From CBDDLD01 sp965230605 (lineage in GTDB: Bacteria; Bacteroidota; Bacteroidia; Flavobacteriales; Flavobacteriaceae), in NCBI GenBank assembly GCA_965230605.1, contig CBDDLD010000004.1:1488001-1552000 (forward strand): a stretch of DNA of 64,000 nucleotides. The letters run 5' to 3'. Shown here one piece after another: positions 43,376 to 50,808 of the stretch. The notes under the pieces are model-generated. The model had not been told where the DNA came from, searched no databases, and saw only the letters and a list, made by a program, of their open reading frames with translations. Position numbers and translations under genes: made by a program. Within the stretch, counting starts at the first letter, position 1. Each line of letters begins with the position of its first letter.

Positions 43376-43393
43376 TAGTTTCCATGGAAACTA
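43376..43393 (+). promoter_or_regulatory. 18-bp perfect palindrome, MarR operator candidate
   Basis: TAGTTTCCATGGAAACTA is a perfect palindrome sharing the TTTCC-N2-GGAAA core with the operator upstream of the FMN reductase. It lies between marR and the pirin genes. Its central ATG could be misread as the pirin start; the ATG at 43411, preceded by AAAGGAAAG, fits better. Confidence 0.65.
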
Positions 43394-43410
43394 AAAGAAA
43401 GGAAAGAACA

Positions 43411-44283
43411 ATGAAAACAAATAGTATACAAGCAATAGGAGGGAGTCCCTTTGTTCATATGGGACCAATAGAATTACGACAACCATTTCCTTCTACGCAA
43501 ATAGAGAATACAGACCCCTTTGTCTTATTGCACCATTATGGCCCTTATGAAATTTCAGAGGATAGTAACCCATTTGATTTAGGGCCACACCCACACCGTG
43601 GTTTTGAGCCAGTGACCTTTTTAATTCAAGGAGAACAATTGCATAGAGATTCTCTGGGTAATGAAAGTATTGTTAAGGCTGGTGATGTGCAATGGACGAC
43701 AGCAGGTCGTGGAATAATACATGCTGAAGGACCATCCAAGGCATTCATTAAAAAAGGTGGTGTTATAGAAGGCATTCAATTATGGCTAAATCTACCATCG
43801 GAAAAGAAAATGATTTCAGCAAACTATCAGCACGGTCGTAAGGATGATTTTAAAGTCTTGAATTTTGATGATGATAAAGTAACTGTACAGATTATTGCTG
43901 GGGAGATTAACGAGACTAAAGGACGCATTGAAACGCAAACTGAAGTTAATGCATTTATGATTGACATGGAATCTGGTAGTACATTTCAATTACCATTTTC
44001 TAGTACACATAAGGGTTCGTTGTACCTTATAAATGGGTCAGTCACTGTTAATAATGAGGTGCAGCTAGAATTGGATAACGATCAGTATGTACAGTTTAAT
44101 CAAGATGGAGAAGGGGTCTCAATGGAATCTACCAAAAATAGTAAGCTTTTATTTTTATCCGGAGAGCCTATCAACGAAAAAATTGCTTCTTGGGGGCCTT
44201 ATGTGATGAACACGCAGACTGAGATATTAGAGGCCATGCGTGATTACCAAATGGGAAAAATGGGGTTTTTACCTAATAATTAA
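43411..44283 (+). CDS. Pirin family protein (bicupin)
   Basis: The ATG at 43411 (MKTNSIQAIGGSPFVHMGP) gives 290 aa and leaves the palindrome at 43376 outside the gene. Pirin motifs include FVLLHHYGPYE, the metal-binding DLGPHPHRGFEPVTFLIQGE, AGDVQWTTAGRGIIHAEGP and IEGIQLWLNLP, giving the three His and one Glu of the iron site. Some pirins are quercetin 2,3-dioxygenases. It is followed 15 bp later by a second pirin gene. Confidence 0.9.
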   Translation: MKTNSIQAIGGSPFVHMGPIELRQPFPSTQIENTDPFVLLHHYGPYEISEDSNPFDLGPHPHRGFEPVTFLIQGEQLHRDSLGNESIVKAGDVQWTTAGRGIIHAEGPSKAFIKKGGVIEGIQLWLNLPSEKKMISANYQHGRKDDFKVLNFDDDKVTVQIIAGEINETKGRIETQTEVNAFMIDMESGSTFQLPFSSTHKGSLYLINGSVTVNNEVQLELDNDQYVQFNQDGEGVSMESTKNSKLLFLSGEPINEKIASWGPYVMNTQTEILEAMRDYQMGKMGFLPNN

Positions 44284-44298
44284 TAATAACAACACAAT

Positions 44299-45024
44299 AT
44301 GAAAACGATTATACACAAATCAGACAGTAGAGGTTATGTAGATCATGGTTGGCTAAAGTCCAATCATAGTTTTAGCTTTGGAGGATACTACAATCCGGAA
44401 CGTATGAACTTTGGTGCATTAAGAGTGCTTAATGACGATGTGGTAAAACCAAAAATGGGATTCGGAACCCATCCTCATCAAAACATGGAGATCATTTCTA
44501 TCCCTTTAAAAGGGGCTTTGTCGCATAAGGACAGTATGGGGAATAAGCGCGCTATTGAAGTGGGAGAAGTGCAAGTGATGTCAGCGGGTACGGGCTTAAC
44601 CCATTCGGAGTTTAATGATAGTAAAACCGATGAGGTTAACTTTCTACAATTATGGATCGTTCCTGAAGCTATGAATGTAGAGCCTAATTATGAACAACGT
44701 TTGTTTGATTCGATAGAACAGAAAAATAAACTTCAAACCATAGTAGGGCCAAAAGACAAGCCTATTGGAAAAGCTCTGCCGATAAGTCAACAAGCTTACA
44801 TTTACAGATCTGATCTGGACAATGCTTCAAGTATAGAGCTTCAAACTAAAGATGAAAATAATGGCATATACATTTTTGTAGTTGATGGTCAAATTGAAGT
44901 TGAAGGTAACACCATATCGCATAGAGATGCTATAGGAATTTCAGATAAAGAAAATATCACTATTAATGCTAAGCAAGACACACAATTAGTGATTGTAGAA
45001 GTACCAATGATTAGTATTAACTAA
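44299..45024 (+). CDS. Pirin family protein (YhhW type)
   Basis: This 241-aa protein carries the pirin cupin motif GFGTHPHQNMEIISIPLKG (His-x-His and Glu metal ligands), GEVQVMSAGTGLTHSEFN and NFLQLWIVPEAMNVEPNYEQ, typical of YhhW-like quercetin 2,3-dioxygenases. Second pirin in a MarR-associated operon; a strong terminator follows. Substrate unknown. Confidence 0.9.
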   Translation: MKTIIHKSDSRGYVDHGWLKSNHSFSFGGYYNPERMNFGALRVLNDDVVKPKMGFGTHPHQNMEIISIPLKGALSHKDSMGNKRAIEVGEVQVMSAGTGLTHSEFNDSKTDEVNFLQLWIVPEAMNVEPNYEQRLFDSIEQKNKLQTIVGPKDKPIGKALPISQQAYIYRSDLDNASSIELQTKDENNGIYIFVVDGQIEVEGNTISHRDAIGISDKENITINAKQDTQLVIVEVPMISIN

Positions 45025-45042
45025 TTAAGTATCAAGACTAAT

Positions 45043-45074
45043 AAAAAGCATCCTGAGTTTAGGATGCTTTTTTT
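45043..45074 (+). terminator. Rho-independent terminator after the pirin operon
   Basis: AAAAAGCATCCT-GAGTTT-AGGATGCTTTTT gives a 12-bp perfect stem with a T run, 18 bp after the second pirin stop. Confidence 0.85.
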
Positions 45075-45129
45075 ATTTAAAAACGCGATATTTGTAATTC
45101 GTCTAACCATCAAAAAATTAATTTTTAAT

Positions 45130-45312
45130 ATGGCAATGAATAAAAATACAGTATTAGCTTGGGCGACGGTCGTCATGGTTGTTGTTGGCATAGGACTGGT
45201 AGCCTTAGGCGCATTTAGATATGATGATGTAGCAGGTTACGGATTTGCGGCTGTTGGAATAGGGTTTTTCGCTATAGCTTGGGTGTTTAATGCTTTAAAA
45301 GGTCGCGTATAA
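45130..45312 (+). CDS. Small membrane protein (CAL67264-like family)
   Basis: From the ATG at 45130 (MAMNKNTVLAWATVVM) the protein is 60 aa with two helices and a loop FRYDDVAGYGFAAVGIGFF. This closely resembles a Flavobacteriaceae-specific small membrane protein family. A longer start lies inside the terminator region and is unlikely. Its stop overlaps the ettA start (TAATG), a conserved-looking coupling. Function unknown. Confidence 0.75.
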   Translation: MAMNKNTVLAWATVVMVVVGIGLVALGAFRYDDVAGYGFAAVGIGFFAIAWVFNALKGRV

Positions 45313-47003
45313 TGAGTGATGATAAGAAAGTGATATTCTCAATGTCCGGTGTTACCAAAACGTTTCAAGGCGCAAATACACCAGTACTTAAAAATATATA
45401 TTTAAGTTTTTTCTACGGGGCTAAGATCGGAATTCTGGGACTCAACGGTTCTGGTAAGTCAACATTGTTGAAGATCATAGCAGGAGTTGATAAAAACTAT
45501 CAAGGTGATGTTGTATTCTCCCAAGACTACAGTGTTGGATACCTTGAACAAGAACCACAATTAGATCCGGAAAAAACCGTGTTAGAAGTTGTAAAAGAAG
45601 GTGCAGCTGAAACCGTTGCTGTGCTCGATGAATACAATAAGATCAATGATATGTTTGGCCTTGAAGAAGTATATTCTGATCCCGATAAGATGCAGAAACT
45701 TATGGATAGGCAAGCAGAATTACAAGATCAGATTGATGCTTCTAATGCTTGGGAACTAGATACGAAGCTAGAAATAGCTATGGATGCCTTACGTACACCG
45801 GAAGGTGATAAGAAGATTGGTGTGTTATCCGGTGGAGAACGACGACGTGTAGCGCTTTGTAGATTATTGCTTAAAGAACCGGATGTGTTGTTACTCGATG
45901 AGCCAACAAACCATTTAGATGCTGAATCTGTACATTGGTTAGAGCATCATTTAGCGCAATATAAAGGAACGGTAATCGCCGTAACACACGACAGATACTT
46001 CTTAGACAATGTAGCGGGTTGGATTCTAGAACTCGACAGAGGCGAAGGGATTCCTTGGAAAGGGAATTACTCATCTTGGTTAGATCAGAAGTCTAAACGA
46101 TTAGCTCAAGAACAAAAACAAGCCAGTAAACGTCAAAAAACCTTAGAGCGAGAGCTAGAATGGGTCAGAATGGCGCCTAAAGGTAGACAAGCCAAGCAGA
46201 AGGCGCGTTTGAATAATTATGATAAACTAATGAGTCAAGATCAAAAGCAACTTGATGAAAAGTTAGAGATCTATATTCCAAATGGGCCTCGATTAGGTAC
46301 GAATGTGATTGAAGCTATTGGTGTGAGTAAAGCCTATGACGATAAGTTACTATATGAAGACCTTAATTTTAAACTACCTCAAGCAGGAATAGTAGGGATC
46401 ATTGGTCCAAATGGTGCTGGTAAGACCACTATTTTTAGAATGATCATGGGTGAAGAAACTGAAGATAAAGGTGAGTTTAAAGTGGGGGAAACCGCTAAGA
46501 TTGCTTATGTCGACCAAAATCACTCTAATATAGACCCGGAAAAAACCATTTGGCAGAACTTTAGTGACGAGCAAGAACTCATTATGATGGGGAATAGACA
46601 AGTAAATTCTAGGGCGTATTTGAGTCGTTTTAACTTTTCGGGTAGTGAACAGAATAAGAAAGTAAAATTGCTTTCCGGTGGGGAACGTAACCGATTACAT
46701 TTGGCAATGACTCTAAAAGAAGAAGGTAATGTACTACTTTTAGATGAGCCCACTAATGACCTTGATGTCAATACATTACGAGCATTAGAAGAAGGTCTAG
46801 AGAATTTTGCGGGTTGTGCTGTAGTGATTTCTCACGACCGTTGGTTTTTAGACCGTATATGTACACATATTTTAGCCTTTGAAGGCGATTCTCAAGTGTA
46901 TTTCTTTGAAGGCGGCTTTAGTGATTATGAAGAGAATAAGAAGAAGCGACTTGGGGGTGATCTAATGCCAAAACGAATCAAGTATAAAAAGTTAATCCGA
47001 TAA
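45312..47003 (+). CDS. ettA: Energy-dependent translational throttle protein EttA (ABC-F)
   Basis: This 563-aa protein has two ABC domains: Walker A GLNGSGKST (~39) and GPNGAGKTT (~357), signatures LSGGERRRVAL and LSGGERNRLHL, and Walker B LLLDEPTNHLD and LLLDEPTNDLD. A charged interdomain linker (~245-310, WLDQKSKRLAQEQKQASKRQ, then RMAPKGRQAKQKARL) matches the EttA P-site tRNA interaction motif region. It binds the ribosomal E site and gates initiation according to ATP level. Translationally coupled to the small membrane protein gene. Confidence 0.93.
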   Translation: MSDDKKVIFSMSGVTKTFQGANTPVLKNIYLSFFYGAKIGILGLNGSGKSTLLKIIAGVDKNYQGDVVFSQDYSVGYLEQEPQLDPEKTVLEVVKEGAAETVAVLDEYNKINDMFGLEEVYSDPDKMQKLMDRQAELQDQIDASNAWELDTKLEIAMDALRTPEGDKKIGVLSGGERRRVALCRLLLKEPDVLLLDEPTNHLDAESVHWLEHHLAQYKGTVIAVTHDRYFLDNVAGWILELDRGEGIPWKGNYSSWLDQKSKRLAQEQKQASKRQKTLERELEWVRMAPKGRQAKQKARLNNYDKLMSQDQKQLDEKLEIYIPNGPRLGTNVIEAIGVSKAYDDKLLYEDLNFKLPQAGIVGIIGPNGAGKTTIFRMIMGEETEDKGEFKVGETAKIAYVDQNHSNIDPEKTIWQNFSDEQELIMMGNRQVNSRAYLSRFNFSGSEQNKKVKLLSGGERNRLHLAMTLKEEGNVLLLDEPTNDLDVNTLRALEEGLENFAGCAVVISHDRWFLDRICTHILAFEGDSQVYFFEGGFSDYEENKKKRLGGDLMPKRIKYKKLIR

Positions 47004-47007
47004 ACTG

Positions 47008-47034
47008 AAAAAGCCTGCAATTGCAGGCTTTTTT
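47008..47034. terminator. Bidirectional terminator after ettA
   Basis: AAAAAGCCTGCAA directly joined to TTGCAGGCTTTTT is a perfect palindrome with A and T runs on the two sides; it ends ettA and the convergent small gene at 47054. Confidence 0.85.
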
Positions 47035-47053
47035 AGTTTAATATCGTTTCTCC

Positions 47054-47284
47054 CTAGTGATCACCACCATATAGATGGCCACTGGTAAAGTCTTCATAGG
47101 AATTATCTAATTCATTCTTAAATGCATTAGTTTCCATCAGTTTTTTATTCTCGGCTTTCAGCTTATACATCTTGATAATAGCCAATAATATAAAGAAAAT
47201 AAATACTGTTGCGGTTATGATTAGGACAATAGTAAGCTGTGTAGTCGTTACTAAAAGTGCCTTATTGTGTAGGGAAGTAGGCAT
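47054..47284 (-). CDS. Small membrane protein
   Basis: This 76-aa protein has one membrane helix (LTIVLIITATVFIFFILLAII), followed by a charged segment MYKLKAENKKLMETN and an acidic, His-ending tail (DNSYEDFTSGHLYGGDH). It resembles short subunits or assembly proteins but I recognise no family. It is a single gene convergent with ettA. Confidence 0.6.
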   Translation of the reverse strand: MPTSLHNKALLVTTTQLTIVLIITATVFIFFILLAIIKMYKLKAENKKLMETNAFKNELDNSYEDFTSGHLYGGDH

Positions 47285-47514
47285 TGTTTTATATATATAT
47301 GATTTGGTTCAGCGGGGCTAATATACAATATATTTTATCACAAAAAACATATTGTTGAAAAAAAAATCAACATATAATTAACTTATTACTAGCGAATTAT
47401 GTTAAAAATTTAGGAGTCTAATAATCTAAATTCCGAGTGCTAAATTTCGAAACACCCTTTATTTACAATAGGTTTAGGCGAAATAATAGATTGCATTAGC
47501 TTAAAGTTGAGGTA

Positions 47515-47558
47515 ATGTTATATTAACATGATAAAGTAGAATGTTAAAGTGTAACATT
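47515..47558 (+). promoter_or_regulatory. Two TAACAT inverted repeats upstream of the AAA+ operon
   Basis: ATGTTA-TAT-TAACAT (47515-47529) and AATGTTA-AAGTG-TAACATT (47540-47558) lie about 25 bp apart, two or three helical turns, in the 379-bp gap before the operon. They look like paired operator sites or nested hairpins. The rest of the gap (47285-47663) is AT-rich with no gene and no exact TAnnTTTG box near the start codon. Confidence 0.5.
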
Positions 47559-47663
47559 TAATAGGTATTAACTACATATTATTTACAAGGGATTCTTTTT
47601 TATACTCATAAAAAATACCGAAATTGCTTATTCAATTTTGTTCAATTAAAAAAACTATACCAC

Positions 47664-49022
47664 ATGTCTGATGATTTCGATTTATTAGAAACCAATTCCA
47701 GTGAAAAACAAGAGAAAGTAGATGTCAATTGGGGAAAAGCCATTGATACCATGAAGTCTAAGTTAGCACAGGAAGATGATCCGGAAGTACGTCAAAAAAT
47801 ACTTAATGCCACCCTAGATGATGTTGTGAACATGGCCGAGAAGGACAGAACCACTCTTTTAGATGCTATTAAGGACTTGACAGATTATCAGGATGAAGTC
47901 GGAATCATTTTCGAGAATTTCTCATCATTAAATGCTGATGAGCAAAAGATCATCGATAATGCAATCAAGCGTTTAGAACGTGCTAGAGTAGAACTTGAGG
48001 ACGCAGAAAGTAAACCAGATACCTGGTGGAATAACCTTTGGGGGCGTAAAAGTAAGATCAAAAAAGCTCAGGATGAGCTTAAAGAAGCCCAAAAAGAGCG
48101 CGATGCTGCTGATAACAAAGCAAAAGCATTGTTCCAACAACGTATCGAAAGTGCTGACATTCAAACCTTATTAAATGAACTATCATTTAAAAGTCAGGCT
48201 GCTGTAAAGCGTTTAAAAGATAGAGAAGTAGAGATTAAAGAAGTTGAGGACAAGCTACAAGACGCTATTGTAGAAGCGACAAAGAACCATACTAAAGCGC
48301 TTGAAAAGAAGAAAGAAGTAGAGGATAGGCTTGAAACAGAGTATGCATTATTAAAGCAGGCAAGACAAGAATTAGAAGAGATCGTAGATAAACAATCCGC
48401 TGAATATGCTGAAGCTGTAGGTAAAGTAACCACTTTAGAACAAAAAGTTGAAGAACTGGAAGGTCTAAAGAATGCTTACACAACGCTTGCTGCTAGTAAG
48501 GACAGTTTCGTGCATAAGCATAACCTTACCATTAAGGTGTTAACCTCTCTTAGAAGTAACTTACAGACTCACCGTGCTAAGCTAAAAAGTGATACGGAAG
48601 AACGTTTGAAGTACTATGATGGATATGTAGTTGCTTTAAAAGCTAGAACAGATCAGGAATTCGCTGCTATACTAGAACATTTAGGTGTTAAGACCGATGA
48701 GCATATTGGTGAGACCTTAGCAGCAATGCATACAGCTAGTGCTAAAGCGAGACAAGAAATGATGGATAACATACCAGTTCATGAAAAAGTAATGCAGGGT
48801 GTGTATAGCAGCTATGCTGAGGCATTGCAGGAAATTCGTGAAAAGGATATTGATATTCAGAAGAATTTCGCTGAGCGCTATGGTATTGATATGAAAGAGA
48901 TCTTTGAAGAGTATTATAAAGCGGATGGTACAGCTCCGGCTCCGGAAGGTGGTGGTGATGATGGCGATAGTAAAGGCAATGGAGGTGCTGAACCGGAAGG
49001 CGAAGACGATTTGTTAGGATAA
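47664..49022 (+). CDS. Coiled-coil protein of unknown function, first gene of the AAA+ operon
   Basis: This 452-aa protein has no signal peptide or membrane helix. Residues ~90-290 form long heptad-rich coiled coils (ADEQKIIDNAIKRLERARVELEDAE, KAQDELKEAQKERDAADNKAK, KEVEDKLQDAIVEATKN). SLRSNLQTHRAKL and VHEKVMQGVYSSYAEAL follow, then an acidic Gly/Asp/Glu tail (ending EGEDDLLG). A distant likeness to TelA-type toxic-anion-resistance proteins is possible but unproven. As the first gene of a ~10-kb operon with an AAA+ ATPase it may be a scaffold or substrate adaptor. Confidence 0.7.
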   Translation: MSDDFDLLETNSSEKQEKVDVNWGKAIDTMKSKLAQEDDPEVRQKILNATLDDVVNMAEKDRTTLLDAIKDLTDYQDEVGIIFENFSSLNADEQKIIDNAIKRLERARVELEDAESKPDTWWNNLWGRKSKIKKAQDELKEAQKERDAADNKAKALFQQRIESADIQTLLNELSFKSQAAVKRLKDREVEIKEVEDKLQDAIVEATKNHTKALEKKKEVEDRLETEYALLKQARQELEEIVDKQSAEYAEAVGKVTTLEQKVEELEGLKNAYTTLAASKDSFVHKHNLTIKVLTSLRSNLQTHRAKLKSDTEERLKYYDGYVVALKARTDQEFAAILEHLGVKTDEHIGETLAAMHTASAKARQEMMDNIPVHEKVMQGVYSSYAEALQEIREKDIDIQKNFAERYGIDMKEIFEEYYKADGTAPAPEGGGDDGDSKGNGGAEPEGEDDLLG

Positions 49023-49134
49023 ATTATTATTGAGGATATCAAAAACTATCTGGATTTTTAAAGTAAATATTTTCTTGCATAACTTGTCATTATTCTATTC
49101 CCAGATTAATGAAAGTAATTTTAAATACTTATAA

Positions 49135-49311
49135 ATGAGACAGTATTTTACGAAAAAAGCTTTGATGATTTTTTTGGGATATAGCACAGTATTTAGTGTC
49201 ATAATTTACATTGTTCACGGAAATAATGATATTTTAGGTTCTGTTATATTTGGTCTAGCTTTAGCAATCCTATTGTTTATTTTTCATTCTATCATAAAGG
49301 TTAAGAATTAG
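49135..49311 (+). CDS. 58-aa two-helix membrane protein
   Basis: The frame from ATG at 49135 to TAG at 49309-49311 encodes 58 residues with two hydrophobic stretches (ALMIFLGYSTVFSVIIYIV and ILGSVIFGLALAILLFIF) joined by HGNND, and a basic end (KVKN). Its TAG directly precedes the ATG of the next gene (TAGATG), so it fits the operon exactly. Such small double-helix proteins often accompany membrane complexes. Function unknown. Confidence 0.6.
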   Translation: MRQYFTKKALMIFLGYSTVFSVIIYIVHGNNDILGSVIFGLALAILLFIFHSIIKVKN

Positions 49312-50352
49312 ATGATTGTTACACCCTTAGATTCTGCACAACTCGATTCTAAAGAACAATACGAGTTTTACCATAAAATGGTGGATTTTACCATCAAGGA
49401 GCTCATTGTGAAGATGCAACAAGAAAAGATCTGTTCTGATCAAGAGCTGGTGTTCTTCAAGCAATACTGTGATCTTCTATTGTATTCCATAGAAGCCATG
49501 CGCATTAAATACATGTATGATGATGAGGATAATATGAAGATTGACCTTACGGACTCTGGATTTCCAAATTATCTAGAATTCAGATACCTATTTAATGATC
49601 TGGCTCTAAGAGAAGAATATTTAAATAAACTTACCGATATAGAAGCTTTACAGGAAGAGTTTTTAGACCGATTAATGCGTCAAAAAAAGCCTATAAAGCG
49701 TAGCCGTTTATTTCAGGCAGCATCTATAGTTTATTACACATCGGTAAAACAGCAATTTATATTCAATCGATTTGTACAAGGTAAGATCATTGATGCGCCG
49801 GAAGGTGTGTCTGCAAAGTATATGACCAGCTGGAGTTTCTATGATGTGGCTCATAACAGACCATTTATCTGTTTTATGTACTTTGATTATGATGGTAGAC
49901 ACCCTTCTAAAGAACGTGAAGCCATCTATACCGCATTAAAGCAAACGGCAGATCGTGAGATGCACTTAGATGCTATGGCCTATGCTATAGACAGAAAATT
50001 ACCAGATGTATTTCCGAGACATATCAAGCGTATCGATCTAGGACCATTGCATAATGTGTTTGCTAAAGATGAAAACGTACTTACTCATGCCATATTAGAG
50101 AGTATTGGTAAAAAGGAAGTCCCATTAAGCTCTTATGCATTTTCATTGCGCGTCGATGAAGTATTTTCCGGAAGCGAATTCAAAGAAGGCAACTTCTTTA
50201 ATAAACAGATCTTTCAAAAATGGAGCGATGTTCTAAAGCAGCAGTATGTTTTAGCACCACACCGTATTATACAGATGCTGTACAACAAAACACCGGATAC
50301 CATTAATAATTTGGCCAAGCCACCAATAGAAATGGCTGATTTAAGTATGTAA
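49312..50352 (+). CDS. Hypothetical protein of the AAA+ operon
   Basis: This 346-aa protein has no signal or membrane helix. It has an N-terminal helical region (SKEQYEFYHKMVDFTIKELIVK, FFKQYCDLLLYSIEAMRIKYM) and a mixed C-terminal part (YFDYDGRHPSKEREAIYTALKQT, FPRHIKRIDLGPLHNVFAKD). I recognise no family. It follows the 58-aa membrane protein without a gap, and an IVP gene separates it from the AAA+ ATPase. A cytosolic partner of the ATPase is inferred from position only. Confidence 0.6.
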   Translation: MIVTPLDSAQLDSKEQYEFYHKMVDFTIKELIVKMQQEKICSDQELVFFKQYCDLLLYSIEAMRIKYMYDDEDNMKIDLTDSGFPNYLEFRYLFNDLALREEYLNKLTDIEALQEEFLDRLMRQKKPIKRSRLFQAASIVYYTSVKQQFIFNRFVQGKIIDAPEGVSAKYMTSWSFYDVAHNRPFICFMYFDYDGRHPSKEREAIYTALKQTADREMHLDAMAYAIDRKLPDVFPRHIKRIDLGPLHNVFAKDENVLTHAILESIGKKEVPLSSYAFSLRVDEVFSGSEFKEGNFFNKQIFQKWSDVLKQQYVLAPHRIIQMLYNKTPDTINNLAKPPIEMADLSM

Positions 50353-50388
50353 GTTAGCAGTTATTAAGTATCCAGTAAATAAGTATAA

Positions 50389-50748
50389 ATGAGTTTTAAA
50401 ACATTATTAGCATATCAGAAAGGTTTTGAATTAGCTATGGACATATTTCATATGACTAAAACATTTCCAAAGCCTGAAATGTTTATGTTAACTTCTCAAA
50501 TAGTCAGATCTAGTCGATCTGTATGCTCAAATATTGCTGAAGGATATAGAAAGCGACAATATGAAAAACACTTTTTGAGTAAACTATCGGATTCAGATAT
50601 GGAAAACTCAGAAACTCAACTATGGCTTGATTTTGCTTTAGCTTGCGATTATATTACAGAAGAGAAAAAAACGGAGTTACAACTAAAAAGTGAAGAAATA
50701 GGGAAGCTTATTCACTATATGATGAAAAACCCTAATAAGTTTAAATAA
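50389..50748 (+). CDS. Four-helix-bundle protein (23S rRNA intervening-sequence type, IVP)
   Basis: This 119-aa protein matches the IVP family: KTLLAYQKGFELAMDIFHMTKTFPKPEMFMLTSQIVRSSRSVCSNIAEGYRKR (split here) and LWLDFALACDYITEE. Family members are small four-helix bundles first seen in rRNA insertions and now found scattered through genomes. Here the gene interrupts an operon and is bracketed by AGTTAGCA (50352-50359) and TGCTAACT (50772-50779), an inverted repeat. That suggests a mobile or inserted unit. Its function is unknown. Confidence 0.85.
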   Translation: MSFKTLLAYQKGFELAMDIFHMTKTFPKPEMFMLTSQIVRSSRSVCSNIAEGYRKRQYEKHFLSKLSDSDMENSETQLWLDFALACDYITEEKKTELQLKSEEIGKLIHYMMKNPNKFK

Positions 50749-50808
50749 ATAATAAAAAGTCTGAATTTGAGTGCTAACTGAGAACTTACAGACTTCACAC
50801 TATAAAAT

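Noticed and set aside
43384..43410. Pirin start at the ATG inside the palindrome
   Set aside because: It would place the 18-bp operator across the start codon; the ATG at 43411 has a better upstream sequence and matches pirin N-termini.
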